DNA of 64,000 bases from Mesorhizobium prunaredense (GTDB taxonomy: Bacteria > Pseudomonadota > Alphaproteobacteria > Rhizobiales > Rhizobiaceae). Positions 46,090 through 54,133 of the stretch are shown in pieces. The translations under genes were made by a program, and so were the position numbers. The stretch is from NCBI RefSeq assembly GCF_900156895.1, contig NZ_FTPD01000056.1, forward strand, positions 78,379-142,378, read 5' to 3'. The notes under the pieces are model-generated. The model was not told where the DNA came from. It made no database searches and saw only the letters and a program-made list of their open reading frames with translations. Position 1 is the stretch's first letter; every line of letters starts with the position of its first letter.

Positions 46090-46383
46090 ATGCCCCAAAA
46101 GACCCTCGCCGACACTCTGGCCGCCCGCGAAACCATCTATGTCAATTGTGCGCACCCGATGTGCTGCAAATCGACGAAGCTCGACATCCAGGCGCTGATT
46201 GACAGGCTCGGGCGCGACCACGGCTCGATGCATGACGACCTGGTCGGGCTCTTTGTCTGCTCAAATTGCAAGGCTGCCGGTCGTGACCGCCGGCAGGTGT
46301 TCTTCACATGCATTCCTGACTACGAAGGCCAGCAGCGGGCGCGCAATCGCGATTGGAAGCCAACTTTCGAACGAAGGGGCTGA
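46090..46383 (+). CDS. Small Cys-rich hypothetical protein
   Basis: A 97-residue protein starting MPQKTLADTLAARETIYVNC; upstream in-frame start 46021 lacks a site. Cys pairs (NCAHPMCCKSTKLD and VCSNCKAAG) suggest a small zinc ribbon. No known role. A well-placed GGAGAA precedes the ATG. Proteins of this type are frequent on rhizobial mobile elements. Confidence 0.7.
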   Translation: MPQKTLADTLAARETIYVNCAHPMCCKSTKLDIQALIDRLGRDHGSMHDDLVGLFVCSNCKAAGRDRRQVFFTCIPDYEGQQRARNRDWKPTFERRG

Positions 46384-46498
46384 AAGTGGCCGGCGCCGCT
46401 TGGGGGGCGTTGGGTCGATTTTGCCTGTAGGGCACCGGCCGGGCGGATTGGGGTCCGCCGTTGGAAAGTGCCGACCTTGGCGCCTCATGTAACTTCCG

Positions 46499-46903
46499 TT
46501 GGCGTTGGAAGTTGAGGCCCTGTTTGATGGGCACGGCAAGGATCGCAAACAGATCGGCTCCGTGAAGAAGGTCAAGCTCTCCGACCGCGTGCGCCGGCTC
46601 GAAGCGATTGGGCGGCACGTATCGGTCGCCGCTTTCCGCGATACGCTGGAGATCAAGGGTCTGGACGGCCTTGCCGACCGGCTTGCGCGCCTGTCGCGCG
46701 CTCAAGCCGCCGATGAAGCGGCTACGGTTGCGCCTCCCGCCAAGCCGGTTCCAGCGCCAGAATCTACCCCAATGCCAAAGCCGAAGTTCGCGCCGAAAGC
46801 GCTCGCGCCTTCGCCGGCTGTCTCCGCCGATTGGGAGGGGCCGAAGCCGCCCGGCTCCTTACGTGTCACCGATCGCGTGGCCCGAGCAGCCCGCACAGGC
46901 TGA
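46499..46903 (+). CDS. Possible phage terminase small-subunit-like fragment
   Basis: A 134-codon frame that begins with TTG. Residues 1-60 (VKLSDRVRRLEAIGRHVSV, TLEIKGLDGLADRLARLS) resemble the C-terminal part of small terminase subunits. The tail is Pro-rich. The normal N-terminal helix-turn-helix is missing and no good ribosome site is present, so this could be a 5'-truncated gene. Confidence 0.5.
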   Translation: MALEVEALFDGHGKDRKQIGSVKKVKLSDRVRRLEAIGRHVSVAAFRDTLEIKGLDGLADRLARLSRAQAADEAATVAPPAKPVPAPESTPMPKPKFAPKALAPSPAVSADWEGPKPPGSLRVTDRVARAARTG

Positions 46904-46972
46904 TTGCGACTACGAAAACCACGGGGACGGCTTTTGAGCGCCCGCCGAAACACCTGAAAGAAAGGGAAACCG

Positions 46973-47269
46973 ATGGCAGAAATAGCCAACAATATTGCGA
47001 CCATTCAGACAAAGGCGGCTGAGCTTGACACGCTGATTGGTCAGGTCCGTGCCGCTAAGACGGTCATCGACGCCGCTGAGGCCGAAATCAGGAAGCAGCG
47101 GCCGGTATCCGAACCAAGCCGCACCTACCAAGAGCGCCTTGCGTTGCTGGCCTTGGACGCGATGGCAAAGCCTTCAATCACTGGCGACAAGACCATGGCC
47201 GAACTCGCTGCATCGGCTTGGGCGGGAGTGGCTGTTCATTGCAAGACGACTGAGGCGAGATCGATTTGA
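46973..47269 (+). CDS. Hypothetical protein, phage/ICE-type gene row
   Basis: A 98-residue protein with GAAAGGGAAACCG before the ATG. The N-terminus is helical (NIATIQTKAAELDTLIGQVR, AAKTVIDAAEAEIRKQR) and probably coiled. No recognised family. Together with the following genes it forms a row of small genes of island type. Confidence 0.6.
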   Translation: MAEIANNIATIQTKAAELDTLIGQVRAAKTVIDAAEAEIRKQRPVSEPSRTYQERLALLALDAMAKPSITGDKTMAELAASAWAGVAVHCKTTEARSI

Positions 47270-47340
47270 TCTTCGCAGCAACGGTCCCCAAATACTCACT
47301 AATCTAGGCATTCCGACTGATCAATTTTTCGAGGGCGAAA

Positions 47341-47526
47341 ATGGCGACTTACACAACGGGCTTCGACGGGCCGGATTTGACCTCTTCAATATCAGAGATT
47401 TCGACAGCGCTGCACGACCTGGAGGGCTTGCCGGAAGCGGAGAGAAATCAACCGCTGGCCCAGGCGATGATAGCTTACTATCGGGAAACGCTGAGGGCGC
47501 GCGAGGAGGACGAAAGGGCAGCCTGA
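47341..47526 (+). CDS. Hypothetical small protein
   Basis: A 61-residue acidic protein (MATYTTGFDGPDLTSSISEI, EAERNQPLAQAMIAYYRETL). GAGGGCGAAA precedes the ATG. Predicted mostly helical. No family recognised. Confidence 0.55.
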   Translation: MATYTTGFDGPDLTSSISEISTALHDLEGLPEAERNQPLAQAMIAYYRETLRAREEDERAA

Positions 47527-47537
47527 TCGCAAGATGT

Positions 47538-47780
47538 TCAGGCTTCCTTGTCCGACCGTCTTTCGCGGAACCGTACGCCGGCGCCGCCGCCGTTTTCCGC
47601 GATGAACTCGATGCCGGCCTGCTCTAGCGCGAGGCGGATATCGTCTATCGTGCGATCGCGGAGCGCTTCGCCTCGCTCTAGCCGCGCGACGGTATCGGGT
47701 GACACCTTTGCCAAATTGGCAAGCTCGCGCACTCCAAGACCAAGCGCTGCTCTGGCCATCTTGCATTGAACGGAAATCAT
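47538..47780 (-). CDS. XRE-family transcriptional regulator
   Basis: An 80-residue Cro/C1-type repressor. The helix-turn-helix is MARAALGLGVRELANLAKVS followed by PDTVARLERGEAL, and the tail GIEFIAENGGGAGVRFRE is the common ending of a rhizobial XRE subgroup. It is divergent from the gene at 47870, so it probably controls the shared intergenic region that has paired operator-like half-sites. Confidence 0.9.
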   Translation of the reverse strand: MISVQCKMARAALGLGVRELANLAKVSPDTVARLERGEALRDRTIDDIRLALEQAGIEFIAENGGGAGVRFRERRSDKEA

Positions 47781-47869
47781 TTCGGTACCCTGTTACGAAA
47801 TCGGTTGACTTACCGACTAATGAGAATATCGTATCAGTGTTATGATATCGGTACAAGGAGCGCAGGCAC
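47781..47869. promoter_or_regulatory. Divergent promoter/operator region
   Basis: An AT-rich 89-bp spacer. TTGACT at about 47805 could be a -35 box for the plus-strand gene. Inverted near-repeats GGTACCCTGTTACGAAAT and ATGATATCGGTAC, and ATCGTATCAGTGTTATGATA between them, suit dimeric XRE binding. AAGGAG precedes the plus-strand ATG. Confidence 0.5.
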
Positions 47870-48136
47870 ATGACGCAGGAACACGACAGACAGCTTATCG
47901 CCCTCGGCGCCCATTTCGATTTGGCGTTGGCGGCTTCCCGTCAGCAGATCGATGCGATGCCCGAGATCATGGGTTTTGAGGACGAGCTTGCCGGCATCGA
48001 GGCGGCAAGCGCGCCAGTCGAGGCCATAGCGGCGATCATCCAGGCAATCTACGCGCACACGCCTGCCGGGATCGCGGTGAAGACCAAGGCATTCGATTGG
48101 TTGTATGGGAGGCCGGGTTACGCTCTCGCCGCTTGA
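47870..48136 (+). CDS. Hypothetical protein divergent to the XRE gene
   Basis: An 88-residue helical protein (MTQEHDRQLIALGAHFDLAL, EIMGFEDELAGIEAASAPVE) with a strong AAGGAG ribosome site. No membrane segment or motif. It shares a control region with the XRE repressor. Confidence 0.65.
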   Translation: MTQEHDRQLIALGAHFDLALAASRQQIDAMPEIMGFEDELAGIEAASAPVEAIAAIIQAIYAHTPAGIAVKTKAFDWLYGRPGYALAA

Positions 48137-48210
48137 GCGCTTCTAGATGCTGCCGTTAGTGGGCGTATGGTGTGGGGCTGGCGAAAGAGATGATGGAAAG
48201 GGAAATCGAA

Positions 48211-48435
48211 ATGAAACTGTCGAAAACGTCAGAAGACGCGCTGGCAAAGCTGGCGGCGACCGAAGGCTCACCATATCAACTGGAATTGAGTATGAAGACG
48301 CTCAACTCTCTGGTGCGGCGCGGTCTTGCTACGCGGAATGGTGAAACTACAGCCATGACGGCGCGGTACACGACAACCTACAAGATTTCCGAATCTGGCG
48401 ACGCCGCACTTGCACTTGTGCGCGGAGGGAATTGA
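48211..48435 (+). CDS. Hypothetical small helix-turn-helix-like protein
   Basis: A 74-residue protein starting MKLSKTSEDALAKLAATEG with GGAAAGGGAAATCGA upstream (in-frame GTG at 48172 is possible). The pattern MKTLNSLVRRGLATRNG is like a winged-helix recognition part, and TARYTTTYKISESGDAALAL like its wing. Its stop overlaps the next ATG region (TGATG). Confidence 0.55.
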   Translation: MKLSKTSEDALAKLAATEGSPYQLELSMKTLNSLVRRGLATRNGETTAMTARYTTTYKISESGDAALALVRGGN

Positions 48436-48437
48436 TG

Positions 48438-48602
48438 ATGGCGAATATCAAGGGATGGCTGGAAGAGGCTGAGGCGACATACGGGGAGCAGATAGAAGCC
48501 GTGGTCGTCGGAAAGCACGACAACGCCCTCGCGGTCCCGCCGTCGAGGGCTTTTTCTTTTTGGTGGCGGACGCGGGGCCAGCGCTGGACGTCACGGCGAT
48601 GA
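48438..48602 (+). CDS. Truncated hypothetical protein at the island edge
   Basis: A 54-residue frame: MANIKGWLEEAEATYGEQIE followed by AVVVGKHDNA looks like a conserved start, but from residue 31 it runs through a terminator hairpin (48524-48560) and becomes low-grade sequence. Probably a gene cut by the terminator-bearing sequence or by an old recombination. It is coupled to the upstream gene. Confidence 0.4.
   Translation: MANIKGWLEEAEATYGEQIEAVVVGKHDNALAVPPSRAFSFWWRTRGQRWTSRR
48524..48560 (+). terminator. Rho-independent terminator
   Basis: GCCCTCG pairs with CGAGGGC around an 11-base loop and is followed by TTTTTCTTTT. It would end the plus-strand small-gene row at the island's right edge, inside the frame of the last small ORF. 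Confidence 0.65.
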
Positions 48603-48768
48603 ATGTCCTGCTGCCGGCCTGGATTGAACTTCGCATCCGCAGCCTCGGCGCTGTCCGACAATCGGCAACCTGTCGCATTTCGACGTGTTCAATCGCAATT
48701 CGTTTTGGCGGGAAGGATGGCTGGTAAGCTCACGAAAACAGGAATTTAGTCAATGTTTTCAAAGGCTA

Positions 48769-48784
48769 ATGGCGGAGAGGATGG
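48769..48784 (+). other. attR core in tRNA-Ser 3' end
   Basis: ATGGCGGAGAGGATGG, identical to 164-179. Here it is the reverse complement of the tRNA acceptor 3' half with CCA, so insertion preserved the tRNA gene. Confidence 0.8.
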
Positions 48785-48860
48785 GATTCGAACCCACGAG
48801 AAGCTTTTGACCTCTACTCCCTTAGCAGGGGAGCGCCTTCGACCACTCGGCCACCTCTCC
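48770..48860 (-). tRNA. tRNA-Ser (GCU anticodon)
   Basis: Read on the minus strand, the gene starts GGAGAGGTGGCCGAGTGG and ends CCTCTCCGCCA. The acceptor stem GGAGAGG/CCTCTCC is perfect. The anticodon loop CTGCTAAGG gives GCU. The long variable arm marks it as a serine tRNA, and the T loop reads GGTTCGAATCC. The terminal CCA is encoded. It is the attachment gene of the island. Confidence 0.97.
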
Positions 48861-49326
48861 GTTGCGCCGGTGGATAAAGAAAAGCGCCGGCACAATCAAC
48901 AAGCCTGGACCCATTATCGTTGAAAAAACCGGCTCCCGCCGAAACGGCGCTTTCGCCATGCGGCGATTCTGCGGCAATGCCTTGGCTGACGACTCACAAA
49001 CATCGCCGCAATCTGCGGCAGGCAATTGCCGGATTCGGCTGGATTGCAAGGGCTCGCCCAAGGGTCTCCGACAGCTCAATGGTTAACGGGAGCTTTCCGA
49101 GTGAGGCCAAATCGTGTCATTTGTGCAACAAGGTAGGGTGATAGCGCCTGCACAAACCTTTCGCCGGTGCGATGGTTGTTGAACGCCGCCGCCTCATGGG
49201 TAATGTCGAGTTCGAAGGAGCGGCGCGGTGCGCATCTTTTTCGGTAGTGGGGATGGGGCAGGGAACGCTGTCCTTCAGCAAAGAATACCCAGACCCGTTT
49301 TTTAACTTTTGACTGGAGGTCAGAAA
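48861..49326. other. Non-coding stretch upstream of the porin gene
   Basis: About 465 bp between the tRNA and the porin, which should contain the promoters of both. CTGGAGG at 49313-49319 is the porin ribosome site. No gene is supported. Confidence 0.5.
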
Positions 49327-50526
49327 ATGAACATCAAGAGCCTTCTTCTCGGCTCCGCTGCGGCTCTGGTCGCAGTATCCGGTGCGCGCGCCGCCGACGC
49401 CGTCGTCGTCGCCGAGCCGGAGCCCGCTGAATACGTCCGCATCTGCGACGTCTATGGCGCTGGCTACTTCTACATCCCCGGCACCGAGACCTGCCTGCGC
49501 ATCGGCGGCTACGTCCGCTACGACATGGGCATCGGCGACGTCGGCTCGTTCGACGGTGCAGAGAATCTCGACGTCGAGGACGGTGACTCGCAGGACACAT
49601 ACTACAAGCAGGCCCGCTTCACGCTGAAGACCTGGACCGGCCAGGAAACCGAACTCGGCACCTTGAAGACCTACACCGAGACCCGCTTCAACTTCGGCAA
49701 CCGGAACAAATACGCCAGCAGAACAGTCATCCCCGATCCGGACGGCGATGGTCCGCTGGAAGAAGAGATTCTCATTGACGCTAACCCTGCCGAAAACAAA
49801 GGCGTTTCGCTGAACTTCGCCTGGATCCAGCTCGGTGGTCTGCGCGTCGGTAAAGACGAATCGGCCTTCGATACGTTCATCGGTTATGCCGGCAACGTCA
49901 TCCAGGATACGCTGGTTCCCTACGGCGGTTTCGACACCAACGTCGTTCAGTACTATTTCGACGCCGGCAACGGCTTCTCGGCCGTGGTCTCGCTCGAACA
50001 AGGTTATGGCGAGTTCACGATCGACAGCTATGTTCCGCATGTCGTCGGCGGCGTGAAGTGGACGCAGGGCTGGGGCGCCATCACCGGCGTCCTTGCTTAC
50101 GACGCCAACTACGAAGAAGTGGCCGGCAAGGTTCGCCTTGACGTCACCCCGATGGAGAACCTGTCGCTGTTCATCATGGCCGGCTACGGCACCGACGACA
50201 ACTACACGGACGACGGCTTTGTAATCACCGCCGCCGGCGGCCGCGGCTTCTACAAGCTGTGGAGCGGCAATTGGGCGGTCTGGGGCGGTGGCACTTACAC
50301 CTTCAACGAGAAGACCTCGTTCAACACCCAGATCTCGTATGACGAAGGCGAAAACCTCGGCATCGCCGCCAACATTGCCTATGACATCGTTCCCGGCCTG
50401 ACGATCACGGCCGAAGTCGACTACCTGCACGCCGGCGAGTTCGACCAGGACGACTTCTCCAACTGGACCAATGCGGACGACGAAGACAGCCTCGGCGGCA
50501 TGCTCCGCTTCCAGCGCTCGTTCTAA
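49327..50526 (+). CDS. Outer-membrane porin of the Omp2b/RopA family
   Basis: A 399-residue porin. The start MNIKSLLLGSAAALVAVSGA is a signal peptide cut after ARA. The mature start ADAVVVAEPEPAEYVRICD and the segments CLRIGGYVRYDMG and FNFGNRNKYA are typical of rhizobial porins (Porin_2). The C-terminus ends in FQRSF with a terminal Phe, as in outer-membrane barrels. It lets small hydrophilic solutes through the outer membrane. A terminator follows directly, so it is monocistronic. Confidence 0.95.
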   Translation: MNIKSLLLGSAAALVAVSGARAADAVVVAEPEPAEYVRICDVYGAGYFYIPGTETCLRIGGYVRYDMGIGDVGSFDGAENLDVEDGDSQDTYYKQARFTLKTWTGQETELGTLKTYTETRFNFGNRNKYASRTVIPDPDGDGPLEEEILIDANPAENKGVSLNFAWIQLGGLRVGKDESAFDTFIGYAGNVIQDTLVPYGGFDTNVVQYYFDAGNGFSAVVSLEQGYGEFTIDSYVPHVVGGVKWTQGWGAITGVLAYDANYEEVAGKVRLDVTPMENLSLFIMAGYGTDDNYTDDGFVITAAGGRGFYKLWSGNWAVWGGGTYTFNEKTSFNTQISYDEGENLGIAANIAYDIVPGLTITAEVDYLHAGEFDQDDFSNWTNADDEDSLGGMLRFQRSF

Positions 50527-50550
50527 TCAGCAGCGTCTGACTGAAATCGA

Positions 50551-50577
50551 ACCCGGCGGGCAACCGCCGGGTTTTTT
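50551..50577 (+). terminator. Porin gene terminator
   Basis: The hairpin ACCCGGCGG and CCGCCGGGT with loop GCAA is followed by TTTTTT. Classic Rho-independent terminator 25 bp after the porin stop. Confidence 0.92.
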
Positions 50578-50616
50578 CGTGCCGGCGTGGGTGTCGGGGG
50601 CGTAAAATTAGGGCGG

Positions 50617-50790
50617 CAGCGATCCTTCGCGCCCCCCTCTGTCCTGCCGGACATCTCCCCCACAAGGGGGGAGATCGGCAGCTTCGCTGACAGCGCCTGT
50701 TCAAAAAACGTTGGAGATTGGCGAAAGCCGCAATGACAGCCAATCTCCCCCCTCGTGGGGGAGATGTCCGGCAGGACAGAGGGGGGCGCT
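50617..50790. repeat. Inverted pair of dispersed repeats (copies B and C)
   Basis: Copy B (50617-50690) reads on the minus strand and copy C (50743-50790) on the plus strand. Both contain the core GAGATGTCCGGCAGGACAGA. They face each other around a spacer of about 50 bp, so the transcript could fold back. They fill the space between the porin and the sulfotransferase genes. Confidence 0.8.
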
Positions 50791-50897
50791 GTCCCTCCAG
50801 CGTCTCAAAATATTCTGCACCGCAGGAACGGTTGGAAGGAACAGGACAGGTAGGTTGGCAGTTCGCGATCCACACAATGCGGACCGCCATCCCCAAG

Positions 50898-52577
50898 TCA
50901 AATCTCAGCAAGATCGCCAAGCGACTGTATCAGCGGCTGAATTTCGTTTTCATAATTCTTCCAGCGCTTGACCGACGATTTATAGATCGGTTGGCGAACC
51001 TGCCAGCGGCTGGGCGTGTTGACCGAACCATCCCTGTCGAAAAAGCGCAGGCAGGCGTCATCCCAGGGCAGCCCGAGATAATCAATCAGGCGGCGTGACT
51101 GGGCTTCCTGGTCGTCGACCAGCGTTTCGTAGCGATTTTCGAAGATAAGGCCTGGAAAGACCTCGTTCCAGTGCCGCATCAGGCGGTCATATTCGCGATA
51201 ATACAGGCCGAGTGTTTTCAGGTCGGTGTTGTAGCTGTGTGCCTCGCTGAAGTTGAGGACGAAGCAGGAGACGCAATTGTCGATGGCGTCACGGCGGCAA
51301 TGAATGATGCGCGCGTTGGGGAAGAGAAGCCCGATAAGGCCGATCAGTTCAAAATTGTGCGGGGTCTTGTCCACGACGCGAAGTGCGGCAGGCGCCCGCT
51401 CCCGCAAATAGGCCAGATGCTCTTCGGCCAGCGTTCTGGACAGGACTTCTGTGATCGAGGTCATTGGCTGGCTCAAATCACCAGCCGATGATGTCCTGAG
51501 ACCGATCGCATTCGCAACCCGCCTCAGTTTGCTAAGCTCCCCTGCGCCATGAACGTCGGGATGGCTGGCGCAGATCTGCTCCGTGAGCGTCGTCCCCGAG
51601 CGTGGCATGCCAAGCACGAACACAGGCGCTTCGGAAGGATTTCCATAGCCGGCGCGGGCAGCCAGAAAGTCCGGCGTGAAGGTTTCAATCATCGAATCGA
51701 TCCACCGACGATACAGATCGATATCGAACCTTTGGCCGGAGGCCTGTTTCGCCTTGTTGAACTGGTCGAATGCCTCATCATAACGCTTGAGGTCGTTCAG
51801 CACCTTGCCGGCGGCGTGATGGAGTTGCTGCGCGCCTTCCGCACCAAGTTTCGGATTACCGAGCTCACGAAGGATGGATTGGAGCTCCTCTGGCTCCTCG
51901 GTGAAGTTTCGCGTCTGTACAAGGTCGTTGTAGGCAGCCGGCACGCCAATTCGACGTTCGATTGCTTGCTTCAGATAGACGGCGGCTTCATCCATACGCC
52001 CCAGGCCGCTGAGCGCGCTGGCCAGCCCGGCTCGCACCTTGGGATGATCGCGGTTGATTTTCAGCGCCTTCTCGAAAAGCGGTAGAGCCATGTCGGGCTT
52101 GTCAAACGCCGTGTAAGTGCGCCCCAATGCACAAAGTGCTTCGATAAGGCCGGGCTGCAGTTCCAGGGCATACTGCATATGCCTGATTGCTGGCGCATAC
52201 TCGCTGACCTTCACATAGGCCTCGCCAAGGCTGAGGTGGTAGTAGGGGTTTTTAGGTTCCTCGCCGACCGCCCGTGCGAAATATCGCAAGGCCCTCTCAT
52301 CGTCGTAGCCCAGATATATGGTCCCCAGGATGTACAAGGCGAGCGGATGGTTTGGCGTGCGCTCCAGAACCCGAAGGCATAGGTCCTGAGCCTCGTCGAG
52401 CCGCTTGGCCTGCTGAAAGGCATATGCCTGCTTCAGCAATGCGTCGTCGGCCTGCGCACGCGATTGGGCGCTACCTTTCTGCGGGCTCACCAAAGGCTTC
52501 ACTACCGGCGCCTTCGCTTTCGGCGCGGGTCCGGGCTTGATGTGCTTTGACCAGGCAGGCGGGAGTCGATTGTTCAT
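50898..52577 (-). CDS. TPR-sulfotransferase family protein
   Basis: A 559-residue protein with a Pro-rich start, then tetratricopeptide repeats from about residue 40 to 290 (RVLERTPNHPLALYILGTIY, EKALKINRDHPKVRAGLASA). The C-terminal 250 residues are a sulfotransferase domain with the PAPS-binding loop VFVLGMPRSGTTLTEQI and the segments ARIIHCRRDAIDNCVSCF and FENRYETLVDD. It would transfer sulfate from PAPS to an unknown acceptor. A near-perfect 21-bp-period tandem repeat lies just before its start. Confidence 0.9.
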   Translation of the reverse strand: MNNRLPPAWSKHIKPGPAPKAKAPVVKPLVSPQKGSAQSRAQADDALLKQAYAFQQAKRLDEAQDLCLRVLERTPNHPLALYILGTIYLGYDDERALRYFARAVGEEPKNPYYHLSLGEAYVKVSEYAPAIRHMQYALELQPGLIEALCALGRTYTAFDKPDMALPLFEKALKINRDHPKVRAGLASALSGLGRMDEAAVYLKQAIERRIGVPAAYNDLVQTRNFTEEPEELQSILRELGNPKLGAEGAQQLHHAAGKVLNDLKRYDEAFDQFNKAKQASGQRFDIDLYRRWIDSMIETFTPDFLAARAGYGNPSEAPVFVLGMPRSGTTLTEQICASHPDVHGAGELSKLRRVANAIGLRTSSAGDLSQPMTSITEVLSRTLAEEHLAYLRERAPAALRVVDKTPHNFELIGLIGLLFPNARIIHCRRDAIDNCVSCFVLNFSEAHSYNTDLKTLGLYYREYDRLMRHWNEVFPGLIFENRYETLVDDQEAQSRRLIDYLGLPWDDACLRFFDRDGSVNTPSRWQVRQPIYKSSVKRWKNYENEIQPLIQSLGDLAEI

Positions 52578-52578
52578 G

Positions 52579-52618
52579 ATATCTCGCTAGCAAAAAGAAA
52601 TATCTCGCTAGCAAAAAG
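52579..52618. repeat. Two-copy tandem repeat before the sulfotransferase gene
   Basis: ATATCTCGCTAGCAAAAAG occurs at 52579-52597 and again at 52600-52618. Each copy holds the palindrome GCTAGC. On the minus strand the copy next to the start codon also gives the ribosome-site region. Confidence 0.85.
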
Positions 52619-52718
52619 TGAGGGGGGAATCCAGCACGCTGGTTGCAGCCGAAGCGGGAGCTTGCGCGGCCACCTGTGCCGCGCTAGCAAGAAGGCCCTT
52701 TTCGAGCGAGCCTTTGCC

Positions 52719-53828
52719 ATGCGCCAGCACCCTCCCCTCACGCCGATCATCAGCGCGCTTCCCTCGACGGTGCCGTTTGTCGGCCCGGAGGCGCAGGAGC
52801 GGGATCGGGGTCGCGCGTTTCGCGCCCGCATCGGCGCCAATGAGAGCAGTTTCGGGCCCTCGCCGCGCGTCATAGCCCGCATGGCCGGCATCGCCCGCGA
52901 CATGTGGATGTATTGCGATCCCGACAATCACGATTTGAAGGTGACTGTTGCCGCGCATCTTGGCGTTGGCGTCGAAAACGTGGTGGTCGGCGAAGGCATA
53001 GACGGGTTGCTCAGCCTGGTGGCGCGCATGTATGTGGCACCGGGCGACGCGGTGGTCACCTCGCTCGGCGCCTATCCGACCTTCAATTTCCATATTGCCG
53101 GCGTCGGCGGCCGGCTGGTCGCGGTCCCCTACGAGAACGACCGGGAAAGCCTGGGCGGCCTGTTGGCTGCGGTCGCCACGGACAAAGCGCCGCTGGTCTA
53201 CCTGTCCAACCCGGACAATCCGATGGGAAGCTGGTGGGAGGCGGCGGAGCTCATCCGCTTCATCGAAGCCCTGCCGGAGACCACCATGCTGGTGCTCGAC
53301 GAGGCCTATAGCGAATTGGGGCCGACCTCGGCGCTGCCGCCGATCGATATCTCCAGGCCGAACGTCATCCGCATGCGCACCTTCTCGAAGGCCTACGGGC
53401 TGGCCGGCATACGCTGCGGCTATGCGGTGGCCGACGCCCAGGTGATCCGTGATTTCGAGAAGATCCGCAACCACTACGGCGTCAGCCGCATGGCGCAGAT
53501 CGCTGGCGTCGAGGCGCTGGCCGATCAGGACTATCTCAAAAGCGTGGTGGCGCGGGTCGCTTCGGGCCGCCGGCGCATCGCCGGGATCGCCGAGGCCAAT
53601 GGGCTGAAGCCGCTGCCCTCGGCTACCAATTTCGTCACCCTGGACTGCGGCGACGGCGCCTTCGCGCTGAAGGTGCTGCAGGCGCTGCTGTCACGCGATG
53701 TTTTCATCCGCAAGCCGATGGTGCCGGGGCTTGACCGCTGCATCAGGGTCAGCGTCGGCCTCGACCACGAGCTCGACATTTTTGCCGAGGAATTGCCCGG
53801 CGCGCTGGCGGCGGCACGGGGGAGCTAA
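52719..53828 (+). CDS. HisC-like PLP-dependent aminotransferase
   Basis: A 369-residue fold-type I aminotransferase starting [20 protein letters not shown]. It has the segments [31 protein letters not shown] and the PLP lysine in [15 protein letters not shown], with a final [11 protein letters not shown]. It belongs to the histidinol-phosphate / aromatic aminotransferase group; whether it uses histidinol phosphate, another substrate, or both is open. No his genes are near. Confidence 0.9.
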   Translation: MRQHPPLTPIISALPSTVPFVGPEAQERDRGRAFRARIGANESSFGPSPRVIARMAGIARDMWMYCDPDNHDLKVTVAAHLGVGVENVVVGEGIDGLLSLVARMYVAPGDAVVTSLGAYPTFNFHIAGVGGRLVAVPYENDRESLGGLLAAVATDKAPLVYLSNPDNPMGSWWEAAELIRFIEALPETTMLVLDEAYSELGPTSALPPIDISRPNVIRMRTFSKAYGLAGIRCGYAVADAQVIRDFEKIRNHYGVSRMAQIAGVEALADQDYLKSVVARVASGRRRIAGIAEANGLKPLPSATNFVTLDCGDGAFALKVLQALLSRDVFIRKPMVPGLDRCIRVSVGLDHELDIFAEELPGALAAARGS

Positions 53829-53867
53829 CGCCTTCGTCAAGACCCTGCAGGACTTTTTGATGCCTGC

Positions 53868-54050
53868 GGGACAGCGCCCCCCTATGTCCTGCCCTCTTTG
53901 CCACCACTTGGCATCTCCCCCACTTGGGGGGAGATTGGCTGTCACTTCAGCTTTCGCCAATCTCTTACGTTGAAGAAAAGCGCGGCCATTGGAACTGCCG
54001 ATCTCCCCCCTCGTGGGGGAGATGTCCGGCAGGACAGAGGGGGCGCGAAG
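53868..54050. repeat. Inverted pair of dispersed repeats (copies D and E)
   Basis: Copy D (53868-53935, minus) and copy E (54001-54050, plus) carry the same GC-rich core as copies A-C. Copy D has an extra 12-bp or so insert after the GACAGCGCCCCCCTATGTCC part. They sit between the aminotransferase gene and the TetR gene. Confidence 0.78.
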
Positions 54051-54085
54051 GAACGCCATCGTTTCGGAAATACGACTACTTCTTG

Positions 54086-54112
54086 AATTAATTGAACGTT
54101 CGTTTTATTCTT
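54086..54112. promoter_or_regulatory. Possible TetR operator
   Basis: TTGAACGTTCGTTTTATT just upstream of the TetR gene contains the palindrome GAACGTTC, common in TetR-type operators. The position fits autoregulation. Confidence 0.4.
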
Positions 54113-54133
54113 ACACCTCTCAACGAGGCTTCC

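Larger units (their letters stand above)
164..48784. mobile_element. Genomic island inserted at the tRNA-Ser(GCU) 3' end
   Basis: The perfect 16-bp direct repeat ATGGCGGAGAGGATGG occurs at 164-179 and 48769-48784. The right copy is the 3' acceptor end plus CCA of an intact tRNA-Ser gene; the left copy is an isolated remnant 156 bp from a P4-type integrase start. P4-type integrases are known to use tRNA 3' ends as attachment sites, so this is the expected layout of an integrated island of about 48.6 kb. No conjugation genes (relaxase, type IV secretion) are visible, so it looks mobilisable at best. It is unusual that the integrase lies at the end away from the tRNA. IS debris and truncated recombinases suggest it grew by several insertions. 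Confidence 0.8.

Noticed and set aside
1-48784. Symbiosis island
   Set aside because: No nod, nif, fix or type III/IV secretion genes are visible.
49117-50430. 437-residue minus-strand frame opposite the porin
   Set aside because: A shadow of the high-GC porin gene; Val/Asp/Gly-rich composition typical of antisense frames.
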